In this document: piece after piece, positions 43,060-55,600 of the stretch
Layout of the letters: each line of letters starts with the position of its first letter
Numbering within the stretch: the first letter of the stretch is position 1
Source: Isoetes taiwanensis
Taxonomy: Eukaryota > Streptophyta > Lycopodiopsida > Isoetales > Isoetaceae
Length of the DNA stretch: 64,000 nt
Assembly (NCBI GenBank): GCA_021234155.1
Contig: JAJEKV010000083.1
Location: 1,132,213-1,196,212, forward strand
Reading direction: 5' to 3'
The notes under the pieces: generated by a model
Databases searched by the model: none
The model's input: only the letters and a program-made list of their open reading frames with translations
Told to the model about the DNA's origin: nothing
Program-made: the position numbers and the translations under genes

Positions 43060-45446
43060 TTATGAATGTACATAATCTTGTGAATACAAAGAACTAAGAG
43101 TTCTGATCCTCTTGGAGGCTCTTCTATCAGCAATGGCTGGATTATTCTGACAGATCCCTAAAGCCTTGTCTGCAGGATCAATAGACCAAAACCTGGAGGG
43201 GCTATTTGAGTGCCAAATATCAGAATTGTTGGTTTGAGATTCTTCACCAGTTTGTGCCTCAGTACCATGATAACATTCATGGGTTTCTTCCAAGCTGCAC
43301 CCATATTGGCTGGGGCTTTCAGGTAGCTGGCTGTCTTGAAGAACATCATTTGCTTGACTGCTCAATACCACTTCTACATTTCTCTGGAAAACAGAAACGA
43401 TTTCAAACAATTATTCTCAGTTAGAAATCAGTAAAGTCAAACAAAGGTAGTTATTGGCTTACTTCCTCAACATCCACTTCCTCTAGAGCATCTTCAAATT
43501 CAGCATAATCTTCCTCATTTATGTCCTCCTGCTGTTTTCTCAATTGCTGTAATAGGCTTCAATCAGCCATGTAAATTCAAAGGAAAAACTAACTAAACTG
43601 AAAACCAATTACTCAATTGAAAAATAGTTACCTCTTTTTGCAATTGCCTTGCCCTTTTCTCTCTCAATTTAATCATTGCAGATGCTCGGGCTGCTCTTGC
43701 CTCTATAACTGGATGGTTCCTTGGACCATAAATAGGTAAACTTTTGCTTTGCCTCATTCTTTTTCTCTCATCCTTCTCTTTTTGCAATTGTTCCTTTTTC
43801 TTTTTCTTCTCTTCATCCATCTGTTTTTTCCTTTCACTTGCCTCTAATCTAGCTCGTTTCTTTTCCTTCTTTTCTGCTTCCTCCTTCTCCATGGTAGCTA
43901 TCAAGTCTGCCTTTGTTACCAACAAGGTTCCTGCAATATCTCTTGGTATAAAAGTCTTCCTCCTTTTCCTTTGTAACTGGGCAGCCTCTACATTTTCATT
44001 TTCAGCAGAAATCTGATCCTGATTTGCATTTGCATTTCCAGTGGATGCTGCATTTGCATCCACATTTACCATCCCATCAATTTGGACATCTAATCCACCG
44101 AGTTCTGGTTGAACTTTGTTTGGATTATAAGGATAAATGCCTGTCTTTTCAAAGCCAGATCTGATATTTGCAGGACTGAGTGCCAAATCAAGTGCTTCCC
44201 TCACCATTGATGTTAAATCCTCCTTGGGAGGCTCACTACCTGCATGATGCAAACAATACCTATGTCTAATATGCCTAAATGCCTCTTTGAAGGGTCTGAA
44301 GCAACTTACATCCAAAGGCTGCAGCCTGTGAGACGTGTGAGGAGGTAGCTTCAAGATGTGGAGCCCTGTTGCAGCAGCTAATTTAACAGTTTCTAAAGAA
44401 ACATGGGATCCATGACCATCTAAGATGAGCAGGTGTGGATTTGCAGCAGAAACACCACCTGGAACCTTCTTTCGGAAGTGATTAACCCAATCCTTGAAGA
44501 TGTCTTTAGTCATCCATGCTTTCTTTTGCATAGAAATTGCTGCCTCTGGTTCACAACCCTCTAAGTAATCCTCTCTAGCTCGTACTCCCTTCAAAATGTA
44601 CAGATTAGGGAGTTTCTCCCCATTTGCATTCACACATGACAAGACAGTCAACCATTCCCTGTTGGCCATTGTCCTCTCAGATATTTGTTTTGCTCCCTTT
44701 CTAGCAAGAACTCTTACACCTGATTCCTTACCAGCTTGCACACCTGATTCATCACAATTCCAGATGTGGTCAGGCTTATTACCTACAAGATCAAGAGCTT
44801 CCCTTAAAGATGCATAGAAAGCATCTAAATTAGGCTTAGAGCAGGCAATTGCTCTAGCATTGTCTATAATTTGAGCCTTTCTTAAGGCTAGATCAGGATG
44901 CCTATTTCTGAAACACCTCCACCATTTTAAACCAGGAACTCCATTCTTGAATGGAGTTATGCGACCTGCACATAGATCAGCTACCTTTTGCCTCAACATT
45001 GTCACTGTCACTCCCCATCCCTCAGCCACTTGTTGGAGGCACCAGTGGACTAAATTTTCCTCTTCATCCCAAGTTAAAGCTTTGGGTCTTTTGCCACATT
45101 TTGATTTTGATATGTGGAAGACATGATTCCTCAAAGTTGTATGGGGAATACCATACAACCTAGCTGCCTTCCTGAGTGAATATAATCCATCTTCTACATC
45201 ATCCCTTGCCTTGTTCAAATTATCCAGGGTCCAAGAGCCCCTCTTCATGCTCCTAATGGCCTTTTTCTTACTAACTACTGGTCTGTCATTCTCATCTGCA
45301 ACTGGACATGAATTGGCATTGGGGATAGGAGCTGAAACTCTATTTCTGCTACAATTCCTGGGCCAGGAAGGAATGAGGCCCCTGAGAACCTCAGCAGCTT
45401 CAACAGTACACGGATCAGCAGCCCTAGATCGAGTGCAAGGAGGCAT
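43060..45446 (-). CDS. Pogo/Tigger-like transposase gene, three exons
   Basis: Exon 1 43632-45446, exon 2 43463-43546, exon 3 43060-43383; both introns (85 and 79 bp) are phase 0 with GT-AG ends. The 740-residue product has a helix-turn-helix of psq type (LRKAARLYGIPHTTLRNHVF), a CENP-B-like DNA-binding region (TWDEEENLVHWCLQQVAEGW; PGLKWWRCFRNRHPDLALRK) and a pogo-type DDE core: HIWNCDESGV, LLILDGHGSHVS and LQPLDVSCFRPFK. A basic coiled coil (EKKEKKRARLEASERKKQMD) and an acidic tail (EDYAEFEDALEEVDVEE) follow. No stop or frameshift was seen. It may be an active transposase or a domesticated gene. Terminal inverted repeats were not found by eye. Confidence 0.8.
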
Positions 45447-45639
45447 GGCTCGATGAGTACAGTAAGGATGAATCCATCTTTATATAGGCACACAATTGGG
45501 AAGTGCCAAGATTATCAGAGGGAATCATTTTTTGTTTGAAGGGCAGGGATGCGTCTACCTTGTGGATTGCCAACCTGGCTGAAAAGGAGCCCTTGATCTG
45601 GAGGAACACAGGCTTGGATCATCCTGAAGATTCGGGAAA

Positions 45640-45680
45640 AGAGAGGGAATTCTAGAAAAAGGAGAGGGAATTCTAGAAGC
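45640..45680. repeat. Short tandem duplication
   Basis: GAGAGGGAATTCTAGAA occurs at about 45639 and 45661. Confidence 0.6.
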
Positions 45681-45963
45681 AACACACGAGAACCTAAATT
45701 TAAATCATTCTTGAAACCTAAGATGAAATATCTAACCTTCAAATTCGGAAATTAATAGCCCGATTCCAAAATAAACGGCTACTTATGTGCCTGCATGCAT
45801 GAAAATTGTTAAAAAGTAGCTCCAAATCGGGGCATTCAAGCGTTAAAAGGGGCGTAGATAGATGCAAACCTGGTACACATGCATGCCATTTTTGGGCATG
45901 TGATGTTCTAATTAGGGATCCAATAGGGAATGGCGATGTAGAGCACGGCCTCTGCTGAACCAT

Positions 45964-46170
45964 ATTAGGGCATCGATTGACCACAAACAAAGCCGGTCAT
46001 TGATTAAGTAGAAGGCATCTGGCGAACAACCGTAGGGCATCGATTGACTCACAAACGAGGCGGTGGGTGATCCGTAGAAGGCAAAGGATTGGACCATGTT
46101 AGGGCATGAGCTTTGCGTAAATGCGCCGATACTGGCTGGCGTTGTGGATCGATTAGGGCATCCGGGGGTC
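45964..46170. repeat. Degenerate ~67-bp tandem repeat
   Basis: TTAGGGCATCGATTGAC..-type units start at about 45964, 46032, 46099 and, shortened, 46152. The first two share GTAGAAGGCA near their ends. Confidence 0.6.
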
Positions 46171-46229
46171 TTGGATTGGCCACCACGGCAACACGTCGAG
46201 GGCAACGGCCGGAAAAAAAAGGGGGCGCG

Positions 46230-47040
46230 TTTTATTTACGGCGCCCTACTCTAGAAAATTGGGCGTTTTCCAAATGGGGGTTGCTTTTTGCCGACATAAG
46301 GATCATGCATTTATGATAAAATTTATAGGTTACTAATTTAGTTGGTTGAAATGTAACGTGATCCCATTCTCGCGGATCAAGAGTAAAATGTTGGCAATAG
46401 TGGTCATGGTGTGTAAGTTTCTTACCCATGGGATTCAATATTGTTTGCAAGTATGGGACATGTGCGTGCAATAAAAAGGGTTTTTTTTACCATTTCAGAT
46501 CTCAGATACTTACCATTAGGGGTTTTTTTCACTATTATCTGGGGCAAAATACATAGTTTAGAGGTTAAATTAACTTCCAAAGATCAGTATACTATGAATG
46601 TTTTTGGCCACCCTTCGAACACAGATGTCCATACCCCCTTATGACTAAGTGCATCCCCCAGGGTTTCTTACCATTCTCTTATTTCTTTTAGATTTACTGA
46701 TTCGGTTATGCCGAACCAATCGATCACTCATAACAACTCCCGCCAGCTTATTTCTTTTTGAAGCCTAGAATATTCGAGTTTGTGACCTAAACAAGATGGA
46801 TTAGCATGCCTTTAAAAAAAACCGTCGTTGCAACAAACATGAAATACTTAGAAGTTGAAAATTGGTAGGTGCTCTGTTATGTGTGCATCTGCATTGAAAG
46901 CTTGAACTTCATAAAGTTCAGCCATGCTGAATAAATTGGGTTCTAGTTGCTTCCAGAATGGGACGCCTCCTGCATGTGGATAAATTTCATTTGCAAATGG
47001 GATTCATGGTGGACATAAGAATGCAGCTCTCTATGCGTTT
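46230..47040. other. Intergenic, no gene seen
   Basis: No gene. A small palindrome TTCGGTTATGCCGAA lies at about 46701. Confidence 0.4.
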
Positions 47041-47080
47041 GCACTCTTGTTATTAGTCCAGGAAGCCCGCATATATCAAG

Positions 47081-49770
47081 CGGGATATGGTTATTGTGGC
47101 CAAAAAAGTCGTGATCAGCCAGCTCCATCCCCATTCAACCCATCATCCCGCTTGATCTCCATAGGACTGCCCTACCATGGCCCATTCATGGGTCAAGGAT
47201 GACAAAGCGCCCATGCATATGCCATGCTAAAATGTCATGCGTGCCTTGCGTTCATTTATGGGGCTCCCAACCGTAGCTACCGAATTCCCTATCAAGCATT
47301 TCTGTTGTATAGTGCAGCCCATTTTTTGTCCATGGACCCGTACCCTGCAGTTGCCCACATTAACCAATTAATACATATTGACCACGGCATAACCAATATG
47401 GTCACATTAACCACTTGGTGACCACATTAACCACCAACTAACCATAGCCACATTAAGCACGGTCACATTAACCACATTTAGACATTGGCCACACCCACAA
47501 GGATAGTGATTTAATGTAGCCATAGGTTAAGTGGACATGGGTTAATGTGGTCATAGGTTATAGTGGTGAATGTGGCCATAGGTTAATGTGGCCATGGGTT
47601 TTTGTGATTAATGTGGATGTACGTTAATGTGGTCACAAGTTAGTATGGTTAGTGTGGCCATGAGCTAATGTGGACATGGGTTAATGTGGACATAGGTTAA
47701 TATGGCCATAGGTTAATCTGGCCCTAGGGTTAATGTGGCCATAGGTTATAGTGGTTAGTGTGGCCATAGGTGGATGTTAGTTGTAGGTTAATGTGGCCAT
47801 ATGGCCTTAGTATGGCCATGTGGACACAGGCGAATATGGCCACATTAAGCACGATCACATTAACCACATTTGGACATTGGATACACTAACCACAAGGGTA
47901 GTGGTTTAATGTGGCCATAGGTTAATGTGGCCATGGGTTTATGTGGACATGGGTTAATTTGGTCATACGTTTTAGTGGTTAGTGTGGCATGTGGCCATGT
48001 GGCTTTACTGTGGCCATGTGGACATAGGTGAATGTGGCCACATTAAACATGGTCACATTAACCACATTTGAACATTGGCCACACTAACCACAAGGGTAGT
48101 GGTTTAATGTGGCCATAGGTTAATGTGGACAACATCAACCTATGGCCATATTAATCTATGGCCACATTTACCATATTAACCCATGTCTACATTAAACCAC
48201 TTCCCTGGTGGTTAGTGTGGCCAATGTGACCGTGGACCCAATAATCACCCATATCCACATTAACCTATGGCCACATCCACCTATGGCCACACTAACCACT
48301 ATAACCTATGGCCACATTAATCCATGTTCACGTTAACCCATGACCACATTAAACTACTTTCCGTGTGGTTAGTATGGCCAATGTCCATGTGGTTAATGTG
48401 ACCGTGGACACAATAATTACCAATGTCCACATTAACCTATGGCTCTATGGCCACATTAATATATGGCCACATAACCCATGTCCACATTAACCCATGGCCA
48501 CATTAAACCACTTCCCTTGTGGTGTGGCCAATGTCCAAATGTGGTTAACGTGACCATGGACACAATAACCCCCTATGGCCACATTAACCTATGGCCCTAT
48601 GGCCATATTGAACTTAACGTATGGCGACATTAACCTATGGCCACACTAACCACTATAACCTATTCATACTAACCCTATGGGGACTCTTGGCCACATGGCC
48701 ACATTAACCTATGGTCACATTAACCTATGGTCACATTAACCTATGGCCACACTAACCACTATAACCTATGGCCACATTAACCCATGTCCACATAAACTTG
48801 GCTTCATTAAACCATTACCCTTGTGGTTAGTGTGGCCAATCTCCAAATGTGGTTAGTGTGATCGTGGACTCAATCACCACATTGGCCCACATTCACCTAT
48901 GGCCACATTAACCACTATAACCTATCCACACTAACCTTATGGACACATTAACCCCTTTACAACAGATTCATGTATGGACATATTGATCACTTTACAATAG
49001 CCAGACTAGTAGCCACAATAGACATATGGCCACATCCTTCATTCCCGAAGATGCCCATCGCACCACCCCAAAACACATCTAGACCCAACGGTAGTCTTTT
49101 TTCGCTTCTTCCCACACTCCACAATGGAACTGGCCTAACCAATGTTTTTCCACTAGAAGTCCTCCACAATGGGTAGCCTAAGTGCAGCAACAGTGTTTAA
49201 CGTGCAAGTGGTTAGTCTCTCCAAGTTCAAACTAAGTTCCCATAGTAGGAAATCGGCCTCCAGTGCAATCTACATACTACTAGCTATGGTCTCCATGATG
49301 CGGGCCATGGTGGCACGTATGCTAGCCTCAATTTTTGTAGTGGGGATCTTCCCCTCACCACTAGAACTTATGGCCACATTAACCACTAGTAAGCACCTAC
49401 GACCAGATTAGGCACTATTTTGTGGCCAAATTAACCTATGGCGAGATTAACCTTGTGGATGGTCAGATTTACCTTGTGGACAAATTTACCACTGCCATTT
49501 ATTGGCCATATTAACCACTTGGGCACACGAGTTGCATTCACACAACTGCTCCTATAGGGTACAGGACCAGGGACAGAAAGTCTATTGCAACTTGCACTAT
49601 ACAACAGAAATGATTGAAGTGGGCATTGGCAGCTACGATTGCAGGCCCCATTTATGCACCAATGTTTTCGCATGGCATATGCATGGGGTTTGATCAAGCG
49701 GGATGATGGGTTTGATGGGGATGGAGTCGGGCGATCACGCGGCTTTTGGCCACATGAACCACTAGCTCAA
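47081..49770. mobile_element. Foldback-like element with minisatellite core
   Basis: The two ends, 47081-47345 and 49550-49770, are diverged inverted repeats: CCATCATCCCGCTTGATC, CATGCATATGCCATGC and TTTCTGTTGTATAGTGCA at the left match the reverse complement at the right. The interior (47345-49500) is a minisatellite of about 16 bp (GGTTAATGTGGCCATA) whose orientation also flips near 48130. Long inverted ends with internal tandem repeats are the mark of foldback elements. No transposase gene is present. Exact ends and target duplication could not be fixed. Confidence 0.65.
47345..49500. repeat. Inverted minisatellite array (TTAATGTGGCCATAGG)n
   Basis: The left half (about 47510-48125) reads mainly GGTTAATGTGGCCATA; the right half (about 48130-49000) reads mainly its complement TATGGCCACATTAACC, with scattered blocks of the opposite sense (47350-47505, 47840-47900, 48030-48080). 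Units vary and some have lost bases. Frames through it are not genes. Confidence 0.85.
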
Positions 49771-51060
49771 ATGAAAACACTATTCTGCAACCTGCCTGGA
49801 GAACAGGTGCAGGGAACTGTGGACGAGATTGCCTCGTCCACCTCCTGTTGTGTAACCATTCTTGAAGGTGATGGTCCTCACCGATCGGATGAAGAGCTAG
49901 CGGCCCGTGGGCTTTGGGGTGTTCAAGAGGGGTCGAGCCCCAATCGCCTTGCAGTTCAATCGAAGCGACCGCACGAGGAGATCGCTCCATTCGATCCATT
50001 CTTGACTTGTCAGAAGCGTAATCAACACTTGGTTAGAAAGGATCCAACACAATCTCGAAAAAACAAAGGAACAATCAGAAATGCCAGAAGAACGAATGCG
50101 AATGCTGGAAAATCGTGGGGTGCAACTTACCTGAAGCAATTTCCAATAGCACTAAGTTGAATGCCTCCTCTGTGCATTGCAATGGATCAATTGCCTCCAT
50201 TTTATAGAGGGGAGGATTGAAGATGAAGTGATTGTCCAATCCTTCGAAAGATTTTTTTGAATTTGGCCATTAAATGGTCGGCACCTCAATTCCCAACTCC
50301 CCAATGTACCTCGATTCTTAGGCAACTCCATCAATCTCCAATTTACAGCCCTAATCAACTTGTTTTGAGAAGTCTACAAGGCTTAGGGTCGATTAGGATA
50401 AGTATTGGCGGGCTAGGTCTAAATTAACCCTCGATTTCATGATGAAAGACGGTCGTGACAAGAAGGCATACCCGTGTGATGCCTGAGTTCTCATGATGCG
50501 TGCGAACATGTCCCCCTTATCAAACTGACAAGCCCTAAACCTTTGCGACAGTCTATACCTATTGCAATACGTGGGTTTTGCCACATATGTGGGAAGATGG
50601 CACCTTGCAAGGGGGCTCCTTGATCCCCCTTTGTTTGAGGCCCAAATTGGAGGTCGGAATGAGCCTTTTTTGCAGTAAAAACAAGCCCACATCATAGGTT
50701 ATCTTGCCACGAATCAAGAACACACAACATTACCAAAATCCGTGATAAATTTGTGAGTAATTTGTAGTGGCGCCCCTTGAGTGCACGAAAGGGGGCAACC
50801 ATACCCTAGTGTAATAAATAACGATACGATCTAACAGTAGTAAAGACACAAATCTTATGTTCCAATTTTGTGGGCCACTGTTTAATAAAGTCACAGCAGT
50901 GCATTTTTTTGTGAAATTGTAAGATGCCAAAGTTGACTAAATTTAATTTCGTTCTGAATCCAGTAAAGAGCATTTGGAAGGTTTCAAGCATTATTTAGAG
51001 CATACAGGACTACATTACAATTCCAATAATGTACAGAACAGTACATTGTACAAAAAATGA
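49771..51060. other. No firm gene
   Basis: A plus frame to 50160 and a minus frame at 50152-50358 read moderately well but match nothing I know. Confidence 0.3.
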
Positions 51061-51069
51061 TATGTTTGA

Positions 51070-51432
51070 TCACCGCAGATCATCATCAAGTGCATTTTTT
51101 GGTCTCCTATAACTACGGCCAGATTGGCCCTTGTGATACGCCTTTGTTCTAGACTCATTCTCATTTCCAAAATCCGAATGGTATGGCGATGGAGGAGGTA
51201 GACCTATTTTCACTGAGTCGTCTGAAATGCTTGATCCGGCAGATACTCTTCGCTGGTGGCGGGAGGTAGTTTTGCTTGCTAGGAACACCCCTGCTGAAGA
51301 ATTTGCCAGAACAGACCCATTCCGAGAATTAAGATCAGAGAATGATTGTTCGTCGATAAAACAGATACTATTCAGCCTTGTCCGTTTGACCTCAAGCGCC
51401 AGAAGTTCAAGGTTTATCTGCCTCGATACTAC
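51070..51432 (-). pseudogene. SEC5 last exon
   Basis: Acceptor TTCTGCAG/GTAGTATCG; encodes VVSRQINLELLALEVKRTRL, matching the LLQAELERTRLN stretch of SEC5, then a Ser/Arg-rich tail ending LDDDLR and TGA at 51070-51072. Confidence 0.75.
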
Positions 51433-52629
51433 CTGCAGAATGCCAAAGATCTAAGCACAAGTGCATAGAGAAAAGCTAGACAAAATCAATCAATGGGCAG
51501 GAAAATACAAATGCCTACATACACTTGCTGCCATTGATACAGTAAGTTGCAACAAAGGCATCGGGTAAGGTGGTTCAATTTATAGTACTCTATTGAACCT
51601 AGGCATGTTAGCTTGGTGTTTGAAAATGAGGGCATCATTTTATATGCCTTTAGTCTTCTGACTTCAATCCCAAGTTTTGACAGATTGACAGATACTGTTA
51701 GATAAAGGATGGCACTTTAAGAATATTCTTGCCACTACTGTGAAACCTGTGGATTAAAATTAGTTTGTTTAATAAGCTAGCTTGTGCATGTAGTACAGCT
51801 GGCTAGAATTTTTATTTGTAGTACTATATTTGTTCCAGAGAAGGGTTTTCCTCGGAAAGTTCTAACTTTGACTGGGCAATTTGTCAGAACCAGGATCATT
51901 GTGGTTTTGGGAATTGAAAAACTTGGAACCTACTGACGGGATACACATAGATGAACGAGACGAGGTGAGGATCTTGTGGCTGCCAATTTGCAAGAGCTTG
52001 ATACTAGCGCACTAGGAAGTGTTCGAACGATAGAGGTGCTTATTGGCAAGAGGGGGCTTTGGAAGGTCGCTAAATGCTTTACTGATGCATGCATCAGGTA
52101 CCCTATAGAGGGCTTCAGCCCAAAGTCTCGGATAGAACTTATTATAATCCTCTGGCATTAGCACGATGCAGTCCAGAATAATCAAGGAAGATGGCTAGAC
52201 ATTGCTACATAGTTGGGCTTTATAGGAGAAACCATAGAGCATGAGAAGGCTGTGGGACAGAAGGTCGGACGGGCGCCAGAGGCACACGCAGAAGGGAAGA
52301 AAGAAAGAAACATCTAATAGTTGGCAATGGCACTTTGGAATTCTTAGTTCGTGTGCCTAGGCTATACGTATATACAGCCTTCACACACAATCAGAGAAGA
52401 TGAAATAAGAAAGGTGTTGACTCTGGAGCGGACTGAATTAGGGGAGGAGATCTATGACATGTTCTTTTAGTAGCTGCTGGAAAAGCAAAGCTTGCTTACC
52501 TTTAAAATGCATGTAGCGTACTGAAACCCAACAAATTGGTTTACATTTATTAACAATCTTGTATGAGGAGTTTCTAAATCAGGCTCTATGAGGGCTTTGT
52601 ACATCGCATAAGCCTGAAAAACATTTTGC

Positions 52630-55600
52630 TTTTCTGGTCATAATAGTTCGTGAGCTGCTTCCAAATTGTTGGACCACACTGATATCTTCCTCTTATGATG
52701 TAGTAGGCAGAGGAAAAGATAAAGAGAAATCGGCATATTAGTTCTAGTGGTTTCTCAACTCTAACTACATACTCCTGCAGAAATCATTCGCTTTTGTTCA
52801 GTTCCCAGGTAAGGTCAATATCATGGAACACTAAAATTTCTGCAAGTAAAAAGAAGCACAGTAGAATATACAAGAAAAGGCAGGCAGAAGATAGCATATG
52901 TGAAATATTTAAAACCCTAAACCTATTAAGCCCATACCTCTACATCGTCTGCTGTCATTTGTGCATTATATCTGTCGTCAAAGCCATCCTCACTTCCACG
53001 AGTTGGCCGGCGATTATGACCCATGTTCTCTATCGAATCGCCTAGCGACGCAAGCACTTTTTCCAACAGAATTTCTTTTACAGATTTGTTAGCTTCCTGG
53101 ACGCCAGGTGTGGAATATACTTGAAGAACAGTATTCAAGTATTCCAACTACAGAAACGAACAGGCTTAATTAAGTTCTCTGTATAAACTAATAACGAGAT
53201 AGATAACAGTAGTAGACATTTTAGGTTGAACACCCACCTCAAGCATGAGCTGACAGTATCCATTAATATCCAAAGCATTTGTCTTGTGCTCGGTTAGGAT
53301 TTTGAGCAATGAATCCATCAACCCTTCAGTCAAAACGCTGAGAACCTTCTGCAAGAATGGCTTGGCCCCTGCATACACCTTCAAAACAGGGAAGTAGATA
53401 TTCAGTGCAACTGAAACTGCAATCAAGAAGCATAAAGAGACACATTAAAGGACATCCAGAGTAAAAACATACCTCTGCATGAACTTTCACCATTGGATAC
53501 ATCAACTCGATGACAGCATCACGTATGCCCTGCAAGCAGCACAAATGCATGTTTATCTGCACATTTCAGGAGCTTTGAAGCAGTTATACAAGTCAAATTT
53601 TGCATTGCATTGTTTAAATCCTTATAATACTTGCTTGGTGGACCAACAATATGCAGCATCTGCTCAATGGTCCCAATGTCTTCTTCACGGCTCTTAGTGT
53701 AGAAGACCACAAGAGAATACCATTATCAAAATGTGTACATTAATGTTCTTAAGTCCCTCCCTCGTTCCTTTCTTGCTTGCTATACTAAAGCTCTATTTCA
53801 AGAAAGGCAAAGGGCAGTGCATAACTTCAATTTTATTCCCAGAACCTAGCTGTCTAACTCCACTTGGCATCCCTTAGAAAATCAAAGCGGGAAGGGAAAG
53901 ATCCAAGTAAGAACTACACCTTGACAATGAATGGTTGACAGCTCTAAATGGACCCCTAAGAGCAGCCTCAAATTCTCAAACCATCATCCTTCAATGGCGC
54001 TAATCAAGCAATGCAATAGAAAACCTTCAGACTCATGTTCATTACGTCCTTGAAGATGTTCAATCTCATAGGGATGGAGCCTAATTATTCATTAAGCCTA
54101 ACAAGGGTACGAGCCCAGATATTATTTCAATAGTTCTCTAACATATTATCTTAGGGGATAGCTATTGCCCAAAATTAAGATGGAAGTTCAAAAATAAGTA
54201 AACTTCAGCTTACCTTTACTGGAGGAGCAGAACCCCACAAGGTGGGATCGTCCAAAATATAGGCAGTAGCAGCAGTTTCTATGACCACCGCCTAGATTTG
54301 CAAATAAAAACAGACATTTTGAAACAGATGAGCTAGATCCCAATATCATGGGCAGAATCACCTGATCACACCTTTAAATTATTATAATGGTTGAGTGTTG
54401 TCAATTCCAAGGCTGATAAGGAACTCTCGACCTCTTTTGCCGTCGGAGAAGCAGACTCTTCCCTATGAGCATTTAAAGAGTTAGTAAACCTAGCCATAGA
54501 ATACAACTTTACCTAAATGTATTGTATTCTGTAAGAGTATATTTTGTCATTAAGACACATTTATGAGGACAGTAATATAAAATCCGAAGATAAAATTTTC
54601 ACACAGTATTTTCCACAAAATTACAGCTCAGAACTGAATTTCATTCCACTAGGCGGGGGACATCTTAACATAAGCTAGTAGTAAAAGCTCCAATATGGCA
54701 TATTTACTTCCCCCCACACACATTTTATACTCCACCTTAGCTGGCTTGTCGAGTCAACTAGTTTAATCGTGGTTGCAGATTTGACGAGTTCCTTAGCAAA
54801 CAGAATTAGTTGGATCTCGAATAGGCATTCTACATGATCAGAAGATTTATTTTGTTTGCTGAACTGCAGGAATCCCGTAGCTTTTTCAATAGCTTGATGA
54901 TATTCTGGTTCTTCTCAAATACAAGAGCAGATTGAGAGGCTCAAATTTCACTATCTGAGCTAAAATTCTTTTGAGTTGTTAGTTTAATGGAAAGTTTTGA
55001 ACATTACAACGATGGAAGTTCAAACAATAAAATAATATTGCAGTTCAACATTATGATTTCATCAAAATGCACACTTTCCATCGCCTTAGGTAAGCTTCAG
55101 TAAGAAGGGTGTTCCTCAACTTCTTGGTAATCTTTCATACCTCTCATGTGGTCAATCCCTCTTGGGTCTTTCTTGCCTCATCAATGAGAATTTACATAAC
55201 CACAGCCCAACTGTGCAAAATAGGTTATCTATCAATTGTGGAACATGCCTATAGCTCAGTACATGCTCATATTTAGACAACAACTTCCGGGAAGAAGAAC
55301 GCCTTTTATGTAACCAGCATTACTAAGGATCATCAAAAGTTTCTGATGGGGTTTGAAACTTCCAAACCCATTTGCAGGCCAACAAATTCACCCGCTCTGA
55401 AGTAATTTTTTATCATTATCAGATCCACCACTTCCATCTTGCAAGTCAGCCTGTGAAATCTCATTCGTTAACTTCTCCATATTATCTGCATTTATAAAAT
55501 AAAAATATTATGTAAAGGAAAACCAACATCTATCATGCAGTTTAAACCTAGGACAGATAGGAAGGAAGGAGGGAGGGAGGGAGGGAGGGAGGGAGGAAAG

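Noticed and set aside
43744-45456. Plus-strand frames opposite the pogo-like gene
   Set aside because: Phe/Leu/Ser-rich shadows of the lysine-rich coding strand.
47224-47421. Plus-strand frame reading into the minisatellite
   Set aside because: It lies in the inverted end of the foldback-like element and has no protein features.
49639-50160. 173-codon plus-strand frame
   Set aside because: Its first part is the foldback end; the rest has no recognisable motif and no convincing start or splice context.
53519-53710. Extra SEC5 exon (frame with SREEDIGTIEQMLHIV)
   Set aside because: It overlaps the intron before the GIRDAVIEL exon, and SEC5 homology passes directly from GSAPPVK to GIRDAV without it.
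55340-55392. A 49-bp intron that would remove the SEC5 stop
   Set aside because: It would be too short for a plant intron, would delete the conserved HQKLL residues and would shift the frame into another stop.
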